Made by a program: the position numbers and the translations under genes. DNA of 32,769 nt. It comes from Porogramme epimiltina (lineage: Eukaryota > Basidiomycota > Agaricomycetes > Polyporales > Polyporaceae). Below are positions 8,725 through 18,931 of the stretch, in pieces. The stretch is from contig FTLJ01000381.1 of assembly GCA_900155495.1 (NCBI GenBank), forward strand, positions 1 to 32,769, given 5' to 3'. Below the pieces are notes generated by a model. The model was not told the DNA's origin and searched no databases. It saw only the letters and a list, made by a program, of their open reading frames with translations. The number at the start of each line of letters is the position of its first letter. The first letter of the stretch is position 1.

Positions 8725-11700
8725 TCGACGACGGACTATCTCACTGCCAGAACTCTTTCGACAAGTGCCCCTATCGAAATTCCATCTGAGCTGTCCGCGG
8801 TCGAGGTTCCAGAAACGTACGCACGTACCAGAAGCAGACGGTGATTGGTTTATCCGCTGGGTGACCAGTCATGGCAGTATGAGCGGTGTCTGCGTATCAT
8901 GTCATGATGGTCCGAAAGTTCAAGAAGCCATTGTGATTCGAATATAGTCGTTTGAAGTCCTGTGCACTCCTTCATATGCAACACGGCCTCCATGTAAGTA
9001 TTGAGCTCGTATCTCAGTAAGCATCACTCACATTTCATTGAATATGCAGAATACTTCACGCCTGCTCTCATCAATAGGGTATAGTACATGAAATATCGGC
9101 TCGCAACTATGTTTCCCGACATGCGTGCCTCGCTGAGACGTGATCTGTTGGGAATATAGAAGTGTGGAGCTTTCGTAACACACAGCAACCATATTGATAT
9201 CGTGGCTTCGTGTCTATGATGGTCCAGAGGGGCTCGAAGACTAGAAGCCAAGCAGAGTTACTGGGCACTTGCATCGCTCTATAGAGTTCAAGTTCTGTCT
9301 CCGTTTACACTGCAGTGGCGTTCAGCGGGTGGCCAAAGTACGTACTATGGGTGTGAAGTACGACAATACATAATGCGTGGAGTGCACTGCAGCCAGGTCG
9401 ATTTCGACCTTCAAGGTGTGTCGCATTACATATGCTGTCGCGTCTTGCGTGTCGGTGTGATGCACGCAGGTATCCGTATTCTGCCTGGTCCAGAGGAAGT
9501 CATGTCAGGACATGTACCGCGAAACAAGTTCAAGTAGACTATTTACGCACCATGCGTCCGCCGTTGGGAAAGTTTCTGATTTAGAGTCACTAGGTTCGCC
9601 AACTCAACCTAGCACGGCCACGCTGTTGGGAGAACGATGCCACCCATAGTAGAGCCTGAGAACTCCATCGACGAGAACAAAGAAGCGTTACACTCCTGTA
9701 CTAGATAAGATTCAGGGATGATTTGTTGGTAGTGAAGAATGAAGACGCACGAGATAGGACAAAGTTGAAGTTTCTGTGGGGAGTTTCGAGTCTCGACAGT
9801 GGCTAGGCGGCTGCGGCTGGATTTATCACGAAGCTCAGGCAGGTGATGACTACAAATAGAGACTGCCCTTCTGAAGGCGAAGATTGGACGGGCTCGCGAA
9901 CGAGCAGGGTGCTTCCAAGATATCTATCTGTTCAACTCTGAGTGGGGAGAGTCGGGACTGAGCGCCGCGGTGCCGCGGCCCACTGCCACACCCGGGCGTC
10001 GGAAGGCCTGTCGGAGACTTGGCGGAGGACAAAAAGGCGAATCGGCACTCCCGGCATCTCGGCCCGCTCCGGCGTTCCCCGAACCGACGAGGAGACGGCC
10101 CGCGTAGCCCGTCGTCCACCTCGTCGCACACTGTTTCTTTTCCTCGACTAATCGCGCCCACCGTCCCTCAATCTCAAATGAATTTTGCCACTGAACCTAC
10201 GCTCTGTCGTTCACGGGATATAAACGCTCGGCCAATCTCACAAACGAATTCAGCTTCCTCCCCCCACTCTCCTAGATCCTCCAAACTGTGCCGGAATAGT
10301 GGGACACTAAGTAGTCGAGGCCCACAGCACTTGCAAACTCACTTGGCACACTAGGTACGCGCTACGAGCCTTGCTTTCATCCATGCGTCCTTACCAACAT
10401 CTCCCACTTTGTGTTGTTTCAGGCACCATCTCCCTTGCGCCCATGAACGCCGCTCACAGCGCTCACAGCTCCATCAGCTCTTCTACTCCCGCCTTCTATC
10501 AACGTGAACCGACCACGATACGCCACACGAAAAACGACATCCATTTGCCTCCCAGCGTGCCATGACCACGGGCGAGGAGGACACGACGTTTGATGTTTGG
10601 TTGGGTGCGAGGGATGCCGGGTACTTGTGGTGATGGGTGGAGAGCACGGGATGGGGCGACAGAGTGTATCGTCAATGTAGGTGCGTGTTCTCTTACTTGG
10701 TGGACGTCTTTTCCCTCACCTGCGACGGCCAGCTGGCGTACTTGTGAGGTTCTTCGCTGAGAGAATGGCCCGCCCCCATCCGCCCACCGCAACAGACAAT
10801 GTTTGTCTCTTGCAACCCTAATGTGCTAGAAGACCCCTTCGTCTTTCCAAGACAATGCACACGTTATCAACAAGTGGACACACCACGCTCTCTAACAACT
10901 GCCATCTCCCCATACACAATGTTCTTTCACCTCCGCGCGTCGACATCGAAGTTCCTGTTCCCGTTTCCTCCTGCGGCTCGCCTCTCCCCTAGGCCAAGGA
11001 AGCCCGTAACACCCAACCACACCCTTCGTCTCGCGCGACGGCACCCAGGTGCCGATCCGAGTTGCAACGGAGGCCCGCGTGGCGCACACAGCCATGGTAC
11101 AATCGCCTGCTCCCGCGCTCGAACGTCTCTAGAGGCATGAACTGGTTCGCGTTGGGACGGCATGGTGACTGTAGAGGGCGCCGGCATTGTCAAACCATCA
11201 TACCATTGTCGCCTCTCCCGGGGACCCCTTCTGTGTGATGCAGAAACGATGCTGTCGGGTGTTCAACGTCTGCCGCGGCGGCACCTCGTGTACGATGGTG
11301 AGCACAACTTAGCGTTCTAGTTTCCATTGAGGTACCATGCTCACATTCGTGCGTATGCCCTACAGGAGAACCTGGTATAGTCCCCTAAACGGGGAGATAG
11401 ATTCAACGACCAGCACTCGACCCGAGCGCGGAAATGAGTGCGCTACGCGGATGGGTTCATCGAGAATGTCGCGCTCGTCGCGTTCTCATTCAATCGCATA
11501 TGCGATGTCTGTATGCCCCCAACCGGGGGACGCCGGATAGTCTCGTACGTGTAGTTGATTCTCTCGTCTTGCTCGCTCTTAATGTGTGCGATTTCGTAAA
11601 TTCTTACAGGATGGCGTAGGTCATTTTCGTTAGTTTTGTCAGGATACGGACGGCGGCGTCTTGTGCTCGGGTGGCTAGTAGCGTAGTCCAGCGGGGCGAG

Positions 11701-12471
11701 GCTATACTTAGATGTTTCATGCCATTCGCTCCTCCCGGGGCTCAATCCATGCCGGGGGGCGTGCAGTCATAATCAATATGTGTGTTAGCATATTCGCTAG
11801 CGTGCACGCATGTCCGCTGCGGTTTCGGCGACTCGCTGCTCGCATAGGGTGACGACTGAGGAGACCTAGGTGGTAGTATTTAGCTCGGCCATGGCCAGTC
11901 ACTGTACGTCTTATGAGAATATGACATTCCTAGTGCGTGGGGCGCCGCGCGGGGATAAGCTGGGCTGATTCTTGCAAGCGGCCAGCGGCAACCCCAGTGC
12001 ACTCTAGTGAAATAAGAGTCAACGCTGCAGGCAATAGGAGCAGAGATATTCTGCAGCTAGAACATATAATCCTGGAAAGTTTTCGAGGATGGCACTTGAA
12101 CTTGTCAGGCTTGATGCGGAGCTGAGGCCAAACACGGCAACAAGTATGGACGAACTGGGCTCGTGCGAGGGTTGCAGAACCCCACTCCCCCGGACTCACT
12201 CCTGAGTGAGCTGTGCACTCCTGAAACCATCTCACTCGGGAGGGGGTCGTCCAGTGGTGCGCAGCACTTCTCTTGGTTCGTTGTCAACACAAACATTGAT
12301 TTCCTTCCTGCGACTCCGAGTATGCTACAGGCCCTTGCGCCCTCATTTATACGACTCCCAATAGCTACGAAAGTGACTGAAATGTAATACAATACTCTAC
12401 CCAAAGGCCGAATAAACTCCGCAAACAGATGAACCACAAACTCAGAACAAAACACACAGTGATGACGCGGG
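8725..12471. other. Unit B spacer
   Basis: No convincing gene. 8747-9545 is a block shared with unit E. 9850-11130 is GC-rich and corresponds to the possible second-gene relic of units A, C and D, here with frame-breaking indels. At 11290-11620 there is a segment shared with unit C that has codon-like substitutions and an intron-like stretch (GTACGT at about 11544 to TTACAG at about 11609, plus strand). 11900-12471 shows nothing I recognise. Confidence 0.45.
11295..11620. other. Block conserved between units B and C, possible relic exon and intron
   Basis: 11295-11351 is nearly identical to 21634-21690 (core TAGCGTTCTAG and ATTGAGGTACCATGCTCACA). Downstream, plus-strand ENVALVAFSFN (near 11459) pairs with EDVAFVVFSFN in unit C, with most changes at third codon positions. 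The antisense frame (RLNENATSATF / QLNENTTNATS) shares the same third positions and cannot be excluded. It is followed by a GTACGT...TTACAG segment in B and GTATGT...TTACAG in C. The flanking frames are broken, so this is a relic or a noncoding element. Confidence 0.35.
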
Positions 12472-15400
12472 AAGAGATACCAGGGATGATCGTCCTTTCG
12501 CCGCCTCCTTTGCTTCCTTGTCAGCTGCCTCATTGCCTGACACACCCTCGTGCCCGGGCACCCATCGGAGTGTGAGCCGCAGGTCCGGACGCGCGTCCTT
12601 GAGCTTCTTTACATGTGTGTGGAAGGTGTCAGTAAGATAACGTCCAGGTGCAGAGGTACGTAGCGTGGTTGCGCAGATGGCCGTGGTGTTGTCGAGGGCG
12701 ATTGAGGCACGTCGTATGACCTGGCGTTCCGTGCGGAGGAGCTCGACGGCGAGAATGGTGGCGACGATCTCGGCCTCGTAGACCGTGTGGCGCGTCGAGG
12801 GCCCCAGGTGATACCGGAGGATGCGAGGGCGTCGCCTGCCTGGCGCATACAGGAGCGCTGCGGCCCCGACGCCACCGTCGATGTCCGATCCATCTGTGTA
12901 GACCCGAAAAGCCCCCCTGCGGGCCCACCGCGCATCGTCCTTCGCTGCGCGGTCCTTTCCCTCGATGACATGGATCCTGTGGCGCGGTTTCCATTGTGGG
13001 TGGAGGCGGGCCGGGCGGATGGTTTCGATGTGGCTGCGCGCGAGGGTGCCCCGGAAGGCGTGCATGAGTTCATGGAGTGCGGACTTGTGGGCTTTGACGT
13101 ATCGCTTGCCCGCCCTGCGGACGTGTGGGGCGAGCGGGTGCGCATCAGGGAGTGTGCACAGCCGGACGGCCGCGTGCTGGCAAATCTTGCTGATAAGGAG
13201 GTCGATGGGGAGGAGATCTGCATGGGTCTCGAGAACGTCAGTGGCAGTCGAGCGCAGCGCGCCCGTCATGATCAGTAGAGCTTGGCGCTGCACCATTCCC
13301 AGCTTCTTTGCGTGCCCGACTGAGCCGTGTAGTCGCGTTTTGCCCGGGATGCGGCGGATGGGAGTAAGAAAAGTGTCAGCAGCATACATCATACTGGGGA
13401 TTGCCACCGAGAGGTAGAGGCGGCGGACGACAGCGAGACTGAGACCGTTTCGCGCGTTCGCGAGCCGTCGCAGAAGCGCAATCCACTTAGTACCTTTCGC
13501 CGTCGCGAGGGCGACGTGTTGCTTGAAGTTGAGGTTGCGGTCGAGAAGTACCCCGAGGAAGCGGTGGTGTGTTGCAGGGGGGATGCTTGTGCCGTCAGAG
13601 AGGGTAAGTGCTGGTCCGAGATCATCTCCGCGTGCCCTGCAGTTGATGAGTCCGAACTTGTCGAGGGAGAAGTCGGAGTTGTGGGCGCGCGACCAGTCGA
13701 TCGCGCCGCCGTCCTTGTCCATGAAGTCGCGGATTTTTGCATGGCAGGTGGCGTAGGTCTTGCCAGTCGTGACGAGGGCGACATCGTCCATGGATCCAAC
13801 TGCCGTCTGTCCCTGTTTGGGGGCCGCGCTGTCGATGAGGTCAGAGTTGTAAAATGCATACAGTATTACTGAGAGTGGGCAGCCCTGGTCGATGCCGTTT
13901 TCGATGCTGAATAACTCTGAGATGAAGTCGTCGAACTTCAATCGCGTCTTCCTTCCGTTGAGCTTGATGCGCAGCCACTCCGTGTATTCTTCCGGGACTC
14001 CGCGCATGCGGAGGTTGTGGATGAGCCGGTCGGGGGATGCTGCTGGGAATGCGGACTTGATGTCCAGGAAGACGACTGATGCGCGGTCTCCACGCCGCCA
14101 TGCGTCCTTGATGGTTTTGGTGACCAGGTGGATCGAGTCAGTGGTCATGCGTCCAGCGCGCCCGCCAAACTGATAGTTTGCTAGGAGAGAGAGGCGTTCA
14201 GCCTCGTAAACTAAGACGTCAGCGACACACCGTGATAGGATCTTCGACATGCAGCCTAAGAGCGCGATTGGACGCCATGCTTTCGCCACTGTGTAGTCGG
14301 TCTTGCCTGGCTTTTTGAGTACGACTGTGTCTGAGGTCTTCCATTCCTCCGGGTAGTAGTGGAGCTGAAACGTAGCGCGGAAGAGGCGTCCCAGGTGCGG
14401 CGTGAGCTCGTCAGTGCAGTTCTTGTAGACCTCGTTTGGGATAGCATCGGGTCCTGGAGCCTTGAAAGTGCGGAGCGAGGCGATCGCGCCCCGCACCTGG
14501 TCATCAGTGATAGGGCGGAAGGATCGGAAGCGTGCGGGGGGGTAGGGCCCCGCCGGCGCAGGTACTGTGCTAGGAGGTAGAAAGAATATCGAATGGAATT
14601 TGTTACCCTTCTCCTCGTTGGTTGTGAGTTGGACCGGGCGTCCGCGCTCGTCCGTGTCGTTGATTGTCGGAATGCGCGCGCTGCCGCCATCCGTCGCACC
14701 CTTCTTGATGAAGCGGTTGGCGTCCCAGATGGTCTTTGCGTCGACCGAATCGATCCAGGCTTTCCAATGGTCGTTCTTGGCTGCACGAATCTGGTCAGCG
14801 TAGCGGTTGCGGTAGCGTCTGTACTCAGCGTGGGCCGGGTGGTTCTTGTCGCGCCGGTGCTGGAAAGCTGCACGTCCTAATCGTTCCTTCTCCATGCGCA
14901 TCTTGCTGAGCTGGGTCGACCACCAGCGCTTGGCGAAGGGGGTGGCGGGCGCGACCGGGACTTTGTCTTCTACGGTGCACCGTAGATCTTGCATGAGGGC
15001 GGCGAGTGTGGTGTCGAAATCCTCGCGTGTCGTGATGCTACCCTCCAGGGGGCCTCGCGCGGCGAGGCGTTCAGTAAGAGCCTTGCGGAACTCGTCCCAG
15101 TCGACTTTACGGAAATCGCGCGCGACGCGGGGGGCCGCCGCCAGTATTGGGATGTCGAAGACTGTGATTATAGGAAAGTGGTCAGTGTTGACAGGACGGA
15201 GCTCCTGGCGGACCGAGCATGAACGGAGGAGCTCGTGAAGTTCCTCCGAGCAGAAGACGTTGTCCGGGCGAGTGAGGTTCTTGGTGCGTGTGGCCTCCAG
15301 GGTGGGGATTGTCGGCGGGAGGGCCATTTCGAGGCCCAGATCTGCGATGTGCGCAATGAGGAGGTCAGCACGCTGTACGTTGCGCCGCGTGAATAGGTGG

Positions 15401-15891
15401 AAGTTGGTGGGGGCGTCCCATGCCGGGTGGTGTCTGTTGAAGTCCCCGAGCCAGATGATGTGATGTGGACCCCCGACGGCCGCCGTCGCTGCGCGGGTTG
15501 CGCGCGCGGCCGCGCGGATAGCCGTGTCACTGTCCCCGTCGACGTAGAGGTTGACAAGATGGATGCGCGTGTCGCCCGATTTGATTGTGATGGCTGTAAC
15601 GTCAGGGTGGGGGATCGTGAGTGGGGCCCAGGCACCCGTGGAGAGGTTCTTGTTGATGAGTAGGGTCGCGCGCGTTCGTTTCGCCGTACCGCGGTCACGG
15701 ATGGTAGGGTAGTGGACTATCCAGTGAGGGTTTGCACGTGTATTGTCCAGGCGGTCGAGGTAAGGTTCCTGTAGAGCTAAAATGTCAAAGTCAGTGGGTG
15801 CGGCACGGTTTAGTAGATCTTGCTGCGCGAGGATAGATCTGTTGAGGTTCTGTTGCCAAATACGAAGTTGTGTTAGCATGTTTTCAGGCAT
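12442..15891 (-). CDS. LINE ORF2: endonuclease, reverse transcriptase, RNase H (C-terminally truncated)
   Basis: Start chosen at the ATG at 15891 (MPENML), which overlaps the ORF1 stop in ATGCCTGA; the upstream in-frame ATG at 15915 would overlap ORF1 more. Domains in order: an APE-type endonuclease in the first ~260 residues (WQQNLNRS, LALQEPYLD, WLGDFNRHHPAWD, NTDHFPI). The reverse transcriptase lies roughly in the middle (WRPIALLGCMSKI, VVFLDIKSAFPAASPDRL, NGIDQGCPLS, then the catalytic box near 13780-13797). A type I RNase H lies near the end (VYTDGSDIDGGVGAA, YEAEIVATILAVELL, GHEGVSGNEAADKEAKEAA). The catalytic box reads SMDD where (F/Y)xDD is usual. After about 12490 the frame runs into host sequence and ends at 12442, so the natural C-terminus is missing. 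Confidence 0.88.
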   Translation of the reverse strand: MPENMLTQLRIWQQNLNRSILAQQDLLNRAAPTDFDILALQEPYLDRLDNTRANPHWIVHYPTIRDRGTAKRTRATLLINKNLSTGAWAPLTIPHPDVTAITIKSGDTRIHLVNLYVDGDSDTAIRAAARATRAATAAVGGPHHIIWLGDFNRHHPAWDAPTNFHLFTRRNVQRADLLIAHIADLGLEMALPPTIPTLEATRTKNLTRPDNVFCSEELHELLRSCSVRQELRPVNTDHFPIITVFDIPILAAAPRVARDFRKVDWDEFRKALTERLAARGPLEGSITTREDFDTTLAALMQDLRCTVEDKVPVAPATPFAKRWWSTQLSKMRMEKERLGRAAFQHRRDKNHPAHAEYRRYRNRYADQIRAAKNDHWKAWIDSVDAKTIWDANRFIKKGATDGGSARIPTINDTDERGRPVQLTTNEEKGNKFHSIFFLPPSTVPAPAGPYPPARFRSFRPITDDQVRGAIASLRTFKAPGPDAIPNEVYKNCTDELTPHLGRLFRATFQLHYYPEEWKTSDTVVLKKPGKTDYTVAKAWRPIALLGCMSKILSRCVADVLVYEAERLSLLANYQFGGRAGRMTTDSIHLVTKTIKDAWRRGDRASVVFLDIKSAFPAASPDRLIHNLRMRGVPEEYTEWLRIKLNGRKTRLKFDDFISELFSIENGIDQGCPLSVILYAFYNSDLIDSAAPKQGQTAVGSMDDVALVTTGKTYATCHAKIRDFMDKDGGAIDWSRAHNSDFSLDKFGLINCRARGDDLGPALTLSDGTSIPPATHHRFLGVLLDRNLNFKQHVALATAKGTKWIALLRRLANARNGLSLAVVRRLYLSVAIPSMMYAADTFLTPIRRIPGKTRLHGSVGHAKKLGMVQRQALLIMTGALRSTATDVLETHADLLPIDLLISKICQHAAVRLCTLPDAHPLAPHVRRAGKRYVKAHKSALHELMHAFRGTLARSHIETIRPARLHPQWKPRHRIHVIEGKDRAAKDDARWARRGAFRVYTDGSDIDGGVGAAALLYAPGRRRPRILRYHLGPSTRHTVYEAEIVATILAVELLRTERQVIRRASIALDNTTAICATTLRTSAPGRYLTDTFHTHVKKLKDARPDLRLTLRWVPGHEGVSGNEAADKEAKEAAKGRSSLVSLPASSLCVLF
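12472..12485. repeat. Possible left target-site repeat of the large LINE
   Basis: AAGAGATACCAGGG resembles AAGAGATCAAGGA at 17080-17092. The match is imperfect (about 11 of 13 with a gap). Unit D has related ungapped sequence (AGAGAGATCAAGCGG) at the same place, which supports this as the pre-insertion site. Confidence 0.45.
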
Positions 15892-17079
15892 TGTTAGATG
15901 GGGGAGGGGGAGCATTTCCGCGGAAATACGTGTTTATCTGTGTCTGTCTTGGGGGCGCGGTCGCAGGTGTTGTCGTGTTGAAGTGGTGTTGTATCTGCGA
16001 CCATACGGATGGCAGGGGTGGGGCGCGCGCGAGCTCGTCTTCCTCTGTGAGCCATGTCTCTGGGTTGTTAGTGACGTAGAAGCGGAATCCGCTGTCTGCG
16101 CGGCGCGTGGCTAGCTCGCGCGTGCGCGCGAGGAAAGAAGGGCAGGCGCGGTCCCATGCTGGGTGGTCTTCACCCGCGCAGTTGGCGCATCGTCGTCGTT
16201 CTGGGGCGGCCGCCACTGTACAGTGCGCGGTCGGGTGGGCGTCCGCGCAGTTTGCGCAGACGTCGGTGCGGCTCTTGCAGTCCTTGGCGAGATGGTCGTA
16301 TGCCTGGCAGCGCGCGCAGCGCCTCGGCTCGTCGATGTCCTTGCGCACGAGGACCCGGCGCCCCGCCAGCGTGAGGCCCTTGATGGCCTTGTTGGCCTGG
16401 TTGACGTTGGTGATGGTGAGCTGGAGAAATGCGAAGCGCTGCCCAGGTCGCCGGCGCTCGATGGGCTTGATCCAATCAGCGCGCGCAATCGCGTTGGCGT
16501 TGAGCCCGTGGGCCTCTTCGACCGCACGGAGGGTTGCTGGGTCGTAGGGGTCGAATTCGGTGGGCACCCGTTCTGCGATCAACCTGTAGGTGCGGTCGAT
16601 CAGTTTGGCCTCCATACCCATTTTCGCCGCAAAGGACCGGGCGACGTTGGGTTGGAGGAGCGGGCGAAGTGGAGCAAACCAGAGACGAGGGCGTCCTTGG
16701 TGATCGCGCCCTCGCCGATGGGGATAAGCTGATATCGGGGGTGTTGGAGGAAGGCCAGGGCGGTGGCCAGGTCCGGAATTGCCCCCTTGGTCTCCCCGAA
16801 GAGCTCTTCCGGCGAGAGATCTTTCGTGCTTCTCGCTGCCGTCATCGCCTGGGCCCCCTCGGGCGTCGCGCTGGCACGGGCGCCAGAAGCGCGACGGGTG
16901 GCAGCCGGCGGGTTCCTCGGTGCCGTGGTCGCAGATCGCAGTCTCTGGGACATGTAAGTACTTTTTCAGGCAGTAGGGACGCAACTTTAATCCAAGGGTC
17001 CTCCTGGGCGGCCAGTTTGTCGCCTGCGGGGGTCTTCTCGGTGGGCCCGGAGCGTGGGAAAAAAGGAGCAGGTGGAGGT
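12486..17079 (-). mobile_element. Non-LTR retrotransposon (LINE, Tad1/I-like), 3'-incomplete
   Basis: Reads on the minus strand: a ~125-nt 5' UTR (17079-16954), gag-like ORF1, then ORF2 with endonuclease, reverse transcriptase and RNase H. Such elements move by nicking DNA and reverse-transcribing their own RNA at the nick. The order EN-RT-RNase H and a zinc-knuckle ORF1 point to the I/Tad1 group found in fungi. Unusually the 5' side looks complete, while the 3' side stops directly after the RNase H domain without the C-terminal zinc region, 3' UTR or A-rich tail. It splits the repeat array between units B and C. ORF1 has a frameshift and the RT active site is altered, so it is inactive. Confidence 0.85.
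15884..16953 (-). pseudogene. LINE ORF1, gag-like zinc-knuckle protein (frameshifted)
   Basis: RNA-binding nucleoprotein of the LINE. The ATG at 16953 opens MSQRLRSATTAPRN and stays open to about 16660. There LVSGLLHFARSS breaks off and the family continuation NVARSFAAKMGMEAKLIDRT resumes in another frame, consistent with loss of one base between 16641 and 16670. With that correction the length is about 356 codons. Three CCHC knuckles follow at about 16155-16320 (CARCQAYDHLAKDC, CANCADAHPTAHC, CANCAGEDHPAWDRAC). The end is rich in Pro and Asn (PPPPSNNA). The stop at 15884-15886 overlaps the ORF2 start by 8 nt, suggesting termination-reinitiation for ORF2 synthesis. Confidence 0.85.
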
Positions 17080-17092
17080 AAGAGATCAAGGA
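17080..17092. repeat. Possible right target-site repeat of the large LINE
   Basis: AAGAGATCAAGGA, an imperfect partner of 12472-12485. It lies directly upstream (element orientation) of the 5' UTR. Confidence 0.45.
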
Positions 17093-18858
17093 GCGTCCGT
17101 GCGTGCCGTTATCCTCCCAATTACCGACCTCACCCAACACCCCCTTCTCGACCGTTCCGTCTTCTATAAGTTCTCCGCCCGGTTTCCTCGTGGGTCTCGT
17201 AGTACCAGGGGCGGCGACGAAGCTCGGGAGAGTGCTCTGAAAGCCTGATGAGATGTAAGCCGGATCATCGGAGTCAACCTTAACGGAGTGGAGGTTGGCT
17301 TCCTGGAGGTCCATGAGGAAGCGAGAGACAAGGATCGCTGTGAGGCTGTGTGATGATGATATCGCAAAGATGCAGTGAATGCTGCGGAATACATGGGTCA
17401 AAGAACGGAGGCGTACGGTGTAGTGAAGAGGGTGATATCGCTACTACTTCCACCACCAGTGCCCTCGATAAATATCTGCATGGTGGTTGTTGAGGTGTGC
17501 GAAATATAGTGTAAACGAGAGTAAGACCCACTGAGGTGAAAGAGAATAGTAGGTCCAAAACATTCAGTATGAGAAGCGATCTGCCGGCTGAGTCAGTTTC
17601 ACATACTGAACTTCACGAGATGAAACGTTCGTGAAATGTGAATGAGCATACACAAAATAGATTGTCCCTAAAACGTAACAATCAGATTGTTTCTCAGATG
17701 GCGAAAGATATCCGATGCTTACCATCACGCAAGAATGCATCTGTCAGAGTCACGCGGCGGCGGAGGGAGAATGCCTTTCTCGGAGATGCTTGACGAAATA
17801 GCTTCCACCAAGTAACGCCAACGACGAGTGCATCCGCCACAATGACAGAGCCTCGGGATGCAACGGTCCCTGAATTAGTTTTCAATTCAGGAACGCAGAC
17901 CGAGATAGCTTATTTTACGCACAGCTATGATTGACGAAGATGAATGAGTTCAAGCCTACAAGGATTGGATGGACGACGAACTCACCCGATATACACCTGC
18001 TCTGAAGGTTGGGCTTCTAGTACCACGCAGCCAAACATCGGGTCGAAATATCCACTGAATCCGAGCCCAAGAAGAGTCTGAAAGCGTGCGCACATCACCC
18101 TGTGAGAATGAGTGAATTTACCAAGACAACGAAGGAAACATACAGCGTTTATGGCCAGAGGACCGAGCGAAAGGAGGAATATAAGTGCAGAGAACGCTCT
18201 GAACTTGGTTAGAGAGTGTGTTCGCATGGCAGAGAACGCTAGACAGCTAGGTTTCAGTAGAATATCTCGCAGAAAGCACACGTCACCTACCTGCTGGTGG
18301 TATAAATGTGGCGAGATCCACAATACTATACACCCATTGTGTCCCGTTGCACCTAGAACACGTATTGTCATCTCATGTGGCAATGAGTGTCTGAGAGGAG
18401 CATAACTCACACCTGGGGAGGTGCGAATATGTCAGCCCACACGGAACCACCGGCAGAAGAGTCAGTCGGACTTACTTCATTACTCACGGATTGCTCGAAG
18501 GAAGCCGCCAGGTTGAGTGCAGAGTACGCGAGTACGATGTATCTATTTGTGAGGAAGAGCACCACTGCGCCAGAGAACTTGCGCTTCCAGAAGAGGTTGA
18601 TTTCGTGGTCGGTAGTGATGATGTGCTCGAAGAAGATTAGTACTAGGAGGGCGCGTCTCTCAGCATTGGTGCCCTCGACGTGAACGATGATATTGTCCAC
18701 TGACCTGATGACGCGACGGTGACATAGTTTGTTACAAGGCTGCGATAGTGTATCGTTAGAGTGGAACGGATGGTACCGAGGAGAAGTCGTGATACTTACA
18801 AACTACCGAATAAGTCAACAATCGCGCTGTCGATGGCCGCGGCGGGGTCACTAGACAT
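17090..18858 (-). pseudogene. DUF6533 membrane protein gene, copy C (nonsense codon, 3' end replaced)
   Basis: Exons by the family model: 18858-18800, 18739-18701, 18656-18476, 18412-18411, 18352-18291, 18238-18144, 18077-17997, 17924-17723, 17667-17652, 17580-17532, 17475-17417, 17345 to the LINE border. The signature is EHIITTDHEINLFWKRKF and then VVLFLTNRYIVL. Exon 1 is 3 nt shorter than elsewhere. Exon 8 of the list has TAA at 17910-17912 as its fifth codon, where E has CAA. The last exon has the normal SRFLMDLQEANLHSVKVDSD stretch but no stop of its own. A ~115-nt segment present in D (stop and 3' UTR) is missing, and the frame runs into the LINE. Most other sites are intact, so inactivation looks recent. 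Confidence 0.8.
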
Positions 18859-18919
18859 TCTGATCCAAGGGAGTGAGACTGATATTTGGGGTGCTGAGGG
18901 AGTTCATGCCATGGCAGTA

Positions 18920-18931
18920 GTTCATATATCC
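18920..18931 (-). promoter_or_regulatory. TATA-like element upstream of gene C
   Basis: The minus strand reads GGATATATGAAC about 65 nt upstream of the ATG at 18858, equivalent to the sites before the other copies. Confidence 0.5.

Larger units (their letters stand above)
6790..12471 (-). repeat. Tandem unit B
   Basis: Second unit, with DUF6533 copy B at its left end. Its upstream region (about 8747-9545) matches unit E at 31693-32496 closely, including GATGGTCCGAAAGTTCAAGA, which A, C and D lack. Its right part (11290-11620) matches unit C (21630-21930) best. Unit B is therefore a mosaic relative to its neighbours. The right edge is set by the large LINE insertion. Confidence 0.7.

Noticed and set aside
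13523..16732. Long plus-strand ORFs across the LINE
   Set aside because: They are GC-rich shadows antisense to ORF1 and ORF2. They show no motifs, while the minus-strand frames have full enzyme signatures.
15884..17401. 505-codon minus-strand ORF taken as one normal gene
   Set aside because: It is made of the last exon of gene C, LINE 5' UTR, an out-of-frame part of ORF1 and the true C-terminal part of ORF1. It is kept only as a finding.
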